In this document: piece after piece, positions 9,285 to 16,350 of the stretch | Numbering within the stretch: position 1 is the stretch's first letter | Layout: each line of letters starts with the position of its first letter | Program-made: the position numbers and the translations under genes | Source of the DNA: Telluribacter sp035998675 | Lineage (GTDB): Bacteria > Bacteroidota > Bacteroidia > Cytophagales > Spirosomataceae | Assembly (NCBI RefSeq): GCF_035998675.1 | Contig: NZ_DASYHI010000007.1 | Span: 124,001-188,000, forward strand | Length of the DNA: 64,000 bases | Direction of reading: 5' to 3' | The notes under the pieces: model-generated | Databases searched by the model: none | What the model saw: only the letters and a program-made list of their open reading frames with translations | Told to the model about the DNA's origin: nothing

Positions 9285-11495
9285 CTAAACCGACGCGGTT
9301 TCCTGTAGGACCAAGTTCTGAAAAATAGCGTTCTGGTTTACTTCCCGGTAGCTGCCAAAGGCAACAATATGGCCTTCCTGCAAAACCATGACCTTATCGC
9401 ACAGCTTCATTTTGGCCGGATTATTAGAAACGATTATGAGCGACCAGGGGTTCTGCTTGTCGGTCAGAAAGCGTACAAGCCGCATCCGCTCAGGGCGTTC
9501 GAGGCTTTGAAGGTCATTGATCATCAACAGGCGGGGCCGGTTTATGATGGAACGGGCAATGGTAACTTTGGTAATAAAGCTTTCCGAAAAACGCCGTCCG
9601 CCCGGTACCATAAGAGTGTTAATTCCCTCCGGTTGTTTGCTGATTACCTCGTTGAGTTTTAATGCATTTATAACCCATTCGAGGTCGGCCATGGTAATGC
9701 TACGGCGGCCCAGGGTAATATTTTCCAGAATGCTACCTTCAAAAATGTCATCGTTGTTTACATTTTTTTCAATGTAGGTACGCAGGCTGGCAACGTTCAG
9801 GTCGCGCAGTGAAATACCGTTGTACATGATTCCCCCCTCGTAGGTGGTAAGCAAACCTGAGAGTACCTTAAGCAGCGTGTCTTTGCCCGATCCGTTGGCA
9901 CCGGTAATACACAGGCTTTCTCCGGAATGGAGAGCAAAGGATAAATTTTTCAGGGTGTACTTATTATGATCTTTGTACTTGTAGCTGAGGTCCACTACCT
10001 GTAACGCCATACCATTAGGGGAGCCGGAAGGGGTAAAGCTGAATCCTTCCTCTTTTTCCAGGGGCAGGTCGGTTACGGTCCCCAGCTTTTCCACGGCGGT
10101 CAGTGCATCAAAAATAACATCAATGCTCTGAATCAGTTTTTCGACCGAAGTGGTAAGGAGTAGTATCACAATCTCCGACGCTACAAACTGGCCCAGGGAA
10201 ATTTGCCGGTTAACTACCAGTACCGTACCCAGAATCAGAAGTCCCCCGATTACGGTAGTTTTAAACCCAACGGCGTTCCAGAAAAAAGTGAGCAATACAC
10301 TGAAGTGCTTCTTGCGGTAGTTCAGGTAGTTATTCACATAGCCGTCCATTTTTTCAACGGGCAGGTTTGACGAACCCGCCAGCTTGAACGAGTACAGCGA
10401 CCGCGCAATATCTTCCAGCCACTGTACCACCTTGTACTTGTACTTCGACTCCACCAGGCTGGTTTCCAGTCCTTTTGGTCCGTTGAAATAGATAATGATG
10501 GCTAAAATACCAAACGTGATAAGCCCGAAAGCGATAAAGAACGGATGGTAAAAGGACAGGAGCAGAATCCCGAAGATAATCTGTAGGATGGCCCCCGTAA
10601 TTTCAATCAGGATTTTGGGAAGTGCCTTCTGTACCGTAATAACATCAAAGAAACGGTTCATTAGCTCCGGTGGATAGTACCCAAGCAGGGCATCGGTCCG
10701 GATGCGGGGAACACGGAAAGTAAACTCGTAGGCGGCTTTGGCAAAAACCCTTTGCTGTAATACCTCCACCAGCGTCACCTGATAGATTTGTAGAATACCG
10801 GTCAGCAAAACGCCCAGAATCACCAGCCCCACCAGCAGGTACACCGAGCTGAAAATCATCCCGCCGGAGATTAGGTTGATGATGGCCTGGAAGCCCAGCG
10901 GCAGAGAAAGGGTAATGATTCCAATGACAATGGCGTACAGGTATATATAGCCAATATCCTTTTTCTCATTGATCAGGAGCCGGTAAAGCCGCTGTACGGG
11001 CGTCAGTTTGGTTTCGGGAAGGTTTGGCTTGGGTTGGTCACTTACCAGGGTTTCCATCGGGAAAGCCGTGAAGTACATAACCTGACCGTTTTTATCTGAC
11101 TCGGGCGTATCCTGAAAAACCACCGGTTTACGGGCGGAAGCAGCAGCGGGGGTAATGCGACCAGGGGCTTCAATCTGCTCGAGCAGGGAATTACCCTTTA
11201 CGGTTTTACCCGCAATGACCGGCACTATCTGCCGGCCTTCCTGCTCGAGGTACATAATGGGGTAGTTGGCTTCACTTAACAATTGATCCAGCTTTTGCGG
11301 AGCAATATGGCTGCTAACCACCGTCAGGTTGTACTGGTTGGCGATAGAAAGAAAGTCGGTTACAAAGCGCTGTATCTCATCAGGCTCATAGGAAATATCA
11401 TAAATTCCGTCGGGAATCGGATGCGGCTTACCCGTTCCTTTCCCAAGGGCCTTACTAAGTTGGCTGCAAATGGTATGAATGAGTTGGGTATTCAT
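9285..11495 (-). CDS. ABC exporter-like protein with degenerate ATPase domain
   Basis: 736 residues. Residues 1-150 look like a C39-like, non-peptidase N-terminal domain (NYPIMYLEQEGRQIVPVIAG). Residues about 180-460 are a six-helix exporter core. The C-terminal nucleotide-binding domain (about 495-736) is altered at each conserved site: Walker A is GANGSGKDT with Asp539 in place of Ser/Thr; the Q-loop region reads VNNDDIFEGS; the signature reads FSESF where LSGGQ is expected; Walker B reads LLMINDL with no catalytic Glu after Asp661; the H-loop reads IVSNNP with Asn in place of His. By family knowledge such a domain should bind or hydrolyse ATP poorly, yet the reading frame is intact and sits in an orderly exporter operon. 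It may act with another ABC subunit or as a gated, non-hydrolytic permease. Confidence 0.85.
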   Translation of the reverse strand: MNTQLIHTICSQLSKALGKGTGKPHPIPDGIYDISYEPDEIQRFVTDFLSIANQYNLTVVSSHIAPQKLDQLLSEANYPIMYLEQEGRQIVPVIAGKTVKGNSLLEQIEAPGRITPAAASARKPVVFQDTPESDKNGQVMYFTAFPMETLVSDQPKPNLPETKLTPVQRLYRLLINEKKDIGYIYLYAIVIGIITLSLPLGFQAIINLISGGMIFSSVYLLVGLVILGVLLTGILQIYQVTLVEVLQQRVFAKAAYEFTFRVPRIRTDALLGYYPPELMNRFFDVITVQKALPKILIEITGAILQIIFGILLLSFYHPFFIAFGLITFGILAIIIYFNGPKGLETSLVESKYKYKVVQWLEDIARSLYSFKLAGSSNLPVEKMDGYVNNYLNYRKKHFSVLLTFFWNAVGFKTTVIGGLLILGTVLVVNRQISLGQFVASEIVILLLTTSVEKLIQSIDVIFDALTAVEKLGTVTDLPLEKEEGFSFTPSGSPNGMALQVVDLSYKYKDHNKYTLKNLSFALHSGESLCITGANGSGKDTLLKVLSGLLTTYEGGIMYNGISLRDLNVASLRTYIEKNVNNDDIFEGSILENITLGRRSITMADLEWVINALKLNEVISKQPEGINTLMVPGGRRFSESFITKVTIARSIINRPRLLMINDLQSLERPERMRLVRFLTDKQNPWSLIIVSNNPAKMKLCDKVMVLQEGHIVAFGSYREVNQNAIFQNLVLQETASV

Positions 11496-11744
11496 TATTA
11501 ATGGGTAGTAACGAAAAAAGTCCGGTTTTTTTTAAATATAGGGAATTCAAATTTTACAAAGCCTCTACTAAGGGTACCTGGGTGAATTGAAGGAGCTTGT
11601 TCAACCTAAATTCCTTTTTATTTAAATTCAGTTATTTGTACCTCTCAATATCTAAAATTAACGACACTTTCCTGATTCTTGCGGTTTTTTGCGACTTCCT
11701 CCGTATCAAGGAGTGATTGCAGGGTCAGTGATATAATTACGGGG

Positions 11745-11752
11745 CAAAGATA
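11745..11752 (-). promoter_or_regulatory. -7 box of the ABC-hlyD-tolC-receptor operon
   Basis: Reads TATCTTTG on the minus strand, an exact TAnnTTTG. The palindrome at 11768-11786 covers the place where the -33 element would sit, so the bound repressor would block this promoter. The leader to the ABC start codon would be about 240 nt, which is long. I see no other gene in 11496-11797. Confidence 0.5.
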
Positions 11753-11767
11753 TATATACTTTTTAAA

Positions 11768-11786
11768 ATGATAGTATCACTATCAT
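11768..11786. promoter_or_regulatory. Palindromic operator 1, probable TetR site
   Basis: ATGATAGT-ATC-ACTATCAT: two 8-bp arms around a 3-bp centre, located between the divergent promoters of the exporter operon and the TetR gene. TetR proteins bind such palindromes and commonly control the efflux genes beside them; the assignment to this TetR is inference. Confidence 0.65.
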
Positions 11787-11801
11787 AAAAAATTAAATTG
11801 C

Positions 11802-11818
11802 TATTATCTTTGATAGTA
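11802..11818. promoter_or_regulatory. Palindromic operator 2, overlapping the tetR -33 box
   Basis: TATTATC-TTT-GATAGTA: arms match at 6 of 7 positions around a 3-bp centre. It uses the same GATAGT element as operator 1. The central TTTG (11809-11812) is also the best -33 box of the TetR promoter, so binding here would give autorepression. Confidence 0.5.
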
Positions 11819-11842
11819 TATATTGAAACTGTACTACCTTTG
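11809..11842 (+). promoter_or_regulatory. Promoter of the tetR gene
   Basis: TTTG at 11809-11812, then 22 bp, then TACCTTTG at 11835-11842, an exact -7 consensus. Transcription would start near 11848. This excludes the farthest possible start codon of the TetR frame at 11798. Confidence 0.6.
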
Positions 11843-11869
11843 CTATTCTTTCCACCAAGCCATCCACCA

Positions 11870-12550
11870 ATGGAACTACTAATTAGGATAAAGATGAACG
11901 AAAACCTTTTTCTGCGGGACCCCGAATCCACAGAACTGGGCAGGAAAATTGTACGGCAGAGTATTCTCCTTATCCAAGAAATGGGTTTTGAAGATTTTAC
12001 CTTTAAAAAGCTGGCTGTCGCCATACATACCACCGAGGCGGGTATTTACCGGTACTTTGAAAATAAACACCGGCTGCTGGTGTACCTGGTAACCTGGTAC
12101 TGGAACCTGCTTGAATACCAGGTACTTTTCCAGATCAACAATCTGACGGACTCCGAGTTACGAATCAGAAAGGTGATTGAACTGCTTTCCAGGGAGATGG
12201 AAGAAAGCCTGAGTGGGAACGATATTGACTACAAAGCGCTGTACCAAATCGTCATTGCGGAAAGCAACAAAGTGTACCTCACCAAAGACGTGGAGGCAAA
12301 TAACAAGGCGCAGCTTTTCAAACCCTACAAAGACCTCTGTGCCCGCATTGCCGACCTATTTACAGAGTTTAATCCGGGCTACCCCTTTCCTCGCTCCCTG
12401 GCCAGTACCCTGCTGGAAATGGCCCACTTCCAGTATTTCTTTATGAATCACCTGCCTTCTCTAACGGATTTTGGCAAGGAAAAGGACACGACCAAGCTGC
12501 ATGAGTTTCTGGAGGTACTGGTATTCTCCAACATCCGGAACGGGAAGTAA
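11870..12550 (+). CDS. TetR/AcrR family transcriptional regulator
   Basis: 226 residues from the ATG at 11870; the frame extends upstream to 11798 but that start would lie ahead of the promoter. ATG at 11894 (MNENLFLRDP), preceded by AGGA, is an alternative. The N-terminal DNA-binding helix-turn-helix is clear: FTFKKLAVAIHTTEAGIYRYF, about residues 43-63, then NKHRLLVYLVTWYW. The C-terminal ligand-binding part is all helical and does not reveal its ligand. It is divergent from the exporter operon with two palindromes between, so it is probably its repressor and its own. Confidence 0.88.
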   Translation: MELLIRIKMNENLFLRDPESTELGRKIVRQSILLIQEMGFEDFTFKKLAVAIHTTEAGIYRYFENKHRLLVYLVTWYWNLLEYQVLFQINNLTDSELRIRKVIELLSREMEESLSGNDIDYKALYQIVIAESNKVYLTKDVEANNKAQLFKPYKDLCARIADLFTEFNPGYPFPRSLASTLLEMAHFQYFFMNHLPSLTDFGKEKDTTKLHEFLEVLVFSNIRNGK

Positions 12551-12561
12551 TCCATAAAAAT

Positions 12562-12606
12562 AAAAAGGGCCATCAGCTTTTACCGTAAAAGCTGTCGGCC
12601 CTTTTT
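12562..12606. terminator. Bidirectional terminator between tetR and the 99-residue membrane protein
   Basis: AAAAAGGGCC, two mismatches, CAGCTTTTAC pairing with GTAAAAGCTG and GGCCCTTTTT; the loop is a few bases. It has A/T tracts on both sides and serves the converging genes. Confidence 0.85.
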
Positions 12607-12620
12607 ACTAAGAAAAGCAA

Positions 12621-12920
12621 TCAGATCGTCAGGCCGTAAAGCAGCCCATTGGCACCTAACAAATAAAGGGCTTCAATAAAAAACCGCCAGTCGGAAGATT
12701 TAGAAATAGGAGCTATTTTATGGAAATACACAACCACCGCCCGGCTGACTTCCCACATAAGGATGGCCGAAATAAAGGTAAACAGGAAATTATTCCGGAC
12801 TCCTGCCCAGCTAAACGGAACCGTTCCCGCCAGCATTTCACTACTGTAAAACCCGAAGCGGAGTGCAGTTATTACTGCAATTCCTAGTATGCGTACGCGG
12901 TAGTTATCAACGAGTTTCAC
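12621..12920 (-). CDS. Small membrane protein, possibly N-terminal remnant of a sensor kinase
   Basis: 99 residues with about three hydrophobic helices (residues 10-30, 43-65, 82-98) joined by basic loops. The start (VDNYRVRILGIAVI) and spacing resemble the membrane-sensor part of LytS/YehU-type histidine kinases of Bacteroidota, but the frame stops before any kinase domain. It could be a genuine small membrane protein or the stub of a lost kinase gene. It converges on tetR and is followed by the shared terminator. The identification is weak. Confidence 0.55.
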   Translation of the reverse strand: MKLVDNYRVRILGIAVITALRFGFYSSEMLAGTVPFSWAGVRNNFLFTFISAILMWEVSRAVVVYFHKIAPISKSSDWRFFIEALYLLGANGLLYGLTI

Positions 12921-13126
12921 CTGCTACTTTTTTGTGGTGGTTAGTGATACAAAATTGGTTGTAAGTTTACGACCTGCCAATAGTGCCTTTACTGACATTG
13001 CAGAAATGATTCATCACTGGTGGAATTAGGGGGCTGAGTCGTAAATTAACAAGGTATGGTCCTTAGGGAACACAACTACTTACTATCCATAGAAAAGACG
13101 GATAGGGATATTTAGATACTTCCTTG

Positions 13127-13134
13127 TAGCTTTG
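13127..13134 (+). promoter_or_regulatory. -7 box of hemF
   Basis: TAGCTTTG matches TAnnTTTG exactly, 29 bp before the hemF ATG. No strong -33 box. The remainder of the gap 12921-13126 shows nothing else I can support. Confidence 0.5.
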
Positions 13135-13163
13135 CAGGTAGGTTTTAGGCAATATCGCACTAT

Positions 13164-14099
13164 ATGGAGTCTTACCAAATAGAGGAATATTTTAAAGGAT
13201 TACAGGATCAGATTTGCGCGGCCATCGCCGGAGAAGATGGGGGCGGTCAGTTTGAGGAAGACCTGTGGGAGCACCACTCGGGCGGCGGCGGCAGGTCCCG
13301 GCTCATTCAGAACGGTGCCGTTATCGAAAAAGGAGGAGTTAATTTTTCGGGCGTACGGGGGGAAGTACATCCGCGACTGCGCGCTCAGATGGAACTGCCC
13401 GAAGGCGAGGAAATCAATTTTTTTGCTACCGGTGTATCCATCGTTATGCATCCGCACAGCCCGCGGGTACCCATCATCCACATGAACGTGCGGTACTTTG
13501 AACTGAGCAACGGTACCAGCTGGTTCGGCGGGGGCATTGACCTTACGCCCCATTACGTAGTAGAGGAAGATGCCCACTGGTTTCATACCCAACTTAAGGC
13601 GGCCTGTGACCGGCACGACCCGGCTTTCTATCCCGAATACAAGCTGTGGGCGGATGACTACTTCTACATCAAACACCGCGAGGAAACCCGGGGCATTGGC
13701 GGTATTTTCTTTGATTACCTCAAACCCTGTGCGGCCGACGAAGAATCCATTGTTGGCAAACATTCCAGGGAGCAGCTTTTTAGTTTTGTTAAGGAAGTAG
13801 GGGAGAGCTTTGCGCCCATTTATACAACATTTATGCGCAACCATCGGGACGAACCCTACGGAGAGCGGGAAAAAGAATGGCAGTACCTTCGTCGGGGCCG
13901 ATACGTGGAGTTCAACCTGGTGTGGGACCGTGGCACTAAATTTGGCTTGGAAACCGGCGGCCGCACCGAATCCATTCTGATGAGTATGCCCCCGCAGGCG
14001 CAGTGGGCCTACGACCAAAATGTAGAACCTGGTACCCCCGAAGCCCGCACGCTGGAATATTTGAAAAAAGGAATTGACTGGGTCAATTACGGGAAATGA
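13164..14099 (+). CDS. hemF: Oxygen-dependent coproporphyrinogen III oxidase
   Basis: 311 residues, the usual length. It converts coproporphyrinogen III to protoporphyrinogen IX by O2-dependent decarboxylation in heme synthesis, as a cytosolic homodimer. Seen: the family blocks GGGGRSRLIQNGAVIEKGGV, the conserved VSIVMHPHSP then VPIIHMNVRYFE, WFGGGIDLTP, GIGGIFFDYL and the C-terminal RGRYVEFNLVWDRGT with GGRTESILMSMPP. It converges on menC; the two stop codons are 1 bp apart with no room for a terminator. Confidence 0.96.
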   Translation: MESYQIEEYFKGLQDQICAAIAGEDGGGQFEEDLWEHHSGGGGRSRLIQNGAVIEKGGVNFSGVRGEVHPRLRAQMELPEGEEINFFATGVSIVMHPHSPRVPIIHMNVRYFELSNGTSWFGGGIDLTPHYVVEEDAHWFHTQLKAACDRHDPAFYPEYKLWADDYFYIKHREETRGIGGIFFDYLKPCAADEESIVGKHSREQLFSFVKEVGESFAPIYTTFMRNHRDEPYGEREKEWQYLRRGRYVEFNLVWDRGTKFGLETGGRTESILMSMPPQAQWAYDQNVEPGTPEARTLEYLKKGIDWVNYGK

Positions 14100-14100
14100 A

Positions 14101-15204
14101 TCAGGCGGTTATCCAGCCGGATTGAATTGGCGCGAGGTCCCAGTCGTTGGCTGAGGTGTAATAAAGGCAGCCGTTATGGACGGTAAGCGGGGAGGTGATG
14201 TTGTTTTGGTATAGATTTCCCGTACCTAAGCCTTGTGGTAGAGAATTGTCGTACTGAGCGGCGAACTGGGCAATGGCGTTAAGGCCTATGTTGGATTCTA
14301 AGGCCGACGTAATCCACCAGCCGATGGATAGGCGCTGGGCAATTTCAATCCACTCGCGGCAGTGTTGGAACCCACCGAGCAGGGTTGGCTTCAGGATGAT
14401 GTAAGGTGGCTGAATTTTTTTGAGGAGGCTGAACTTCTCCATGTAGTCAAATTTGCCGATGAGCTCTTCGTCCAGCGCAATGTCAACCGGCGAACTGGCC
14501 GAGAGCTGGGTGAGCAGCTCGGGCTGTCCGGAGCGGATGGGTTGCTCAATGGAGTGCAACTGGTATTCAGCCAGTCGGTTGAGTTTTTCGTTTACCTCGT
14601 CGGAATCAAAGGCACCGTTGGCGTCAACCCGGAGGCTGATTTGGTCGGGCGAGAAACGGGAACGAATGGATTCAAGCAGGCGGCATTCCTGGTCGAAATT
14701 AAGCGCACCCACTTTCATTTTGAGGGTGGTAAAGCCGTCGGAGAGCTTATCTTCAATTTGCTCCGCCATGAATTCATCGGAGCCCATCCAGACCAGGCCG
14801 TTGATGGAAATACCCCGTTCACCCCGCAAAAAAGCATTTTGAAAAAAAGAACGGGTACCTCCGTTCATATAATCGACCAGGGCCGTTTCGATCCCAAACC
14901 GGACCGAAGGCAGGTGGTTAGGGATTACCTGTTCGAGTATAATAGGTAAATTGAACGGAAAAACCTCCAGGTCCAGACCATTGAATAGCTTACAAACCGC
15001 CGCCAGTTGTGTTTCAAAGTCAGGGATGTCGTCAATGCTTAGCCCTTTGAGTGGTCCGCATTCGCCGTAACCTTCCACACCGGGTTGCTCTTCATCGGTA
15101 ATTTTTACCAGCCAGGTAGTTTTTTCGGTAAGTACCCCGCGGGAGGTACCTGCTTCAAATTTAAAATGCAGGGTATAGGGCTGGTAATCAATTTTCAGTG
15201 GCAT
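14101..15204 (-). CDS. menC: o-Succinylbenzoate synthase (enolase superfamily)
   Basis: 367 residues. It dehydrates SHCHC to o-succinylbenzoate in menaquinone synthesis. Enolase-superfamily residues are in place: KMKVG with Lys162 and Lys164, the metal ligands Asp194 (RVDANGA), Glu220 (SIEQP) and Asp245 (LDEE), and Lys272 (LKPTLLGGF); TSALESNIGLNAIAQ is typical of MenC rather than of dipeptide epimerases, though superfamily members are easily confused. No other men gene is nearby. It is divergent from lpxK with 39 bp between start codons. Confidence 0.88.
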   Translation of the reverse strand: MPLKIDYQPYTLHFKFEAGTSRGVLTEKTTWLVKITDEEQPGVEGYGECGPLKGLSIDDIPDFETQLAAVCKLFNGLDLEVFPFNLPIILEQVIPNHLPSVRFGIETALVDYMNGGTRSFFQNAFLRGERGISINGLVWMGSDEFMAEQIEDKLSDGFTTLKMKVGALNFDQECRLLESIRSRFSPDQISLRVDANGAFDSDEVNEKLNRLAEYQLHSIEQPIRSGQPELLTQLSASSPVDIALDEELIGKFDYMEKFSLLKKIQPPYIILKPTLLGGFQHCREWIEIAQRLSIGWWITSALESNIGLNAIAQFAAQYDNSLPQGLGTGNLYQNNITSPLTVHNGCLYYTSANDWDLAPIQSGWITA

Positions 15205-15243
15205 GAAGAGTGAGAGTCTGAGTGGTAAACTAACCTCAATTAT

Positions 15244-16350
15244 ATGAAAAATAAACGGAACAATAGTACTTCGAAGTTTAAACTAAGTCGCGTCGTTACA
15301 ATTTTGGATCCACTGGGCTGGCTTTATGGAAGTATTACTGCGCTGCGAAATAAACTATATGATAGAGGTACCTTTACTTCCTTTGAGCCCCCCCAGTTTA
15401 CAGTATCGGTAGGTAACCTCACCGTGGGCGGTACCGGCAAAACCCCCCTGATTGAATATCTCATCTGTTTGCTTAAAAATGATGCCCCCCTGGCAACCCT
15501 CAGCCGGGGATACGGCCGGCGCAGCCGGGGTTTTCTGGTGGCGCAGCCAGGTACTTCGGCCCGCGACCTGGGAGATGAGCCCTTACAGTATTTTCAGAAA
15601 TTCGGGGATCTGGTAACAGTAACTGTTTGTGAGGACCGCGCCGCAGGAAGCCGGCAGATTCAGGAATTGTATCCCGAGATTAGTTTGCTGCTTTTGGATG
15701 ACGCTTACCAGCACCGGGGAATCCGGCCCCACGTCAACATCCTGCTTAATGATTATAACCGTCCTTTTTATGAGGACAACCCCTTTCCGGCGGGCTACCT
15801 GCGCGAAGGACGCGCCGGTGCCCGCCGGGCCGATGCCGTGGTGGTAAGTAAATGCCCGGTGGGTATTTCGGAGGAGGAAAAAGGGGTAATCCGGAGAAAA
15901 ATAAGTACCTACACCCGCTCGGGCGTACCGGTATTTTTTGCCTCTGTGCGCTATGAGCAACCGGTAGGGTACCTCAGCCAAAGGGTAGCCCGGCCCGAAG
16001 CGGTGGTAGCTATGGCCGGTATTGCCCGTCCCGAACCCTTTCTAAACTACCTGAACAATAATTTTAAGGTACTTAAAGAAGTTATATACCCGGACCACCA
16101 CGATTACCGGCAGACTGACCTGGAAACAGGGCTGAAATCTATAAAAAAAGGTACTTTTGTGATCACGACCGAAAAAGATATGGTCAAGCTGCGTCCTTTG
16201 GCCGAAGCGGCCGGTGTCGCCGGACATTTTCTTTATTTACCCATCGGCATGGACTTTGGTACCGACCGGGAGCCATTTGAAAGCTGGGTGAATGAAACGG
16301 TTCGGAAACCGCTGCTGAGGTCCTTCCAGGGCAATAAACGGGAAATATGA
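15244..16350 (+). CDS. lpxK: Tetraacyldisaccharide 4'-kinase
   Basis: 368 residues. It phosphorylates the lipid A disaccharide at the 4' position at the inner face of the inner membrane. Seen: the N-terminal membrane-associated segment (LDPLGWLYGSITALRN), the P-loop VGNLTVGGTGKTP (about residues 55-67), and the LpxK blocks LSRGYGRRSRGF, GDEPLQYF, LLLDDAYQHRGI and TTEKDMVKL. Its stop overlaps the ATG of the porin gene (ATGA), implying translational coupling. Start: ATG at 15244 is the first of the frame. Confidence 0.95.
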   Translation: MKNKRNNSTSKFKLSRVVTILDPLGWLYGSITALRNKLYDRGTFTSFEPPQFTVSVGNLTVGGTGKTPLIEYLICLLKNDAPLATLSRGYGRRSRGFLVAQPGTSARDLGDEPLQYFQKFGDLVTVTVCEDRAAGSRQIQELYPEISLLLLDDAYQHRGIRPHVNILLNDYNRPFYEDNPFPAGYLREGRAGARRADAVVVSKCPVGISEEEKGVIRRKISTYTRSGVPVFFASVRYEQPVGYLSQRVARPEAVVAMAGIARPEPFLNYLNNNFKVLKEVIYPDHHDYRQTDLETGLKSIKKGTFVITTEKDMVKLRPLAEAAGVAGHFLYLPIGMDFGTDREPFESWVNETVRKPLLRSFQGNKREI

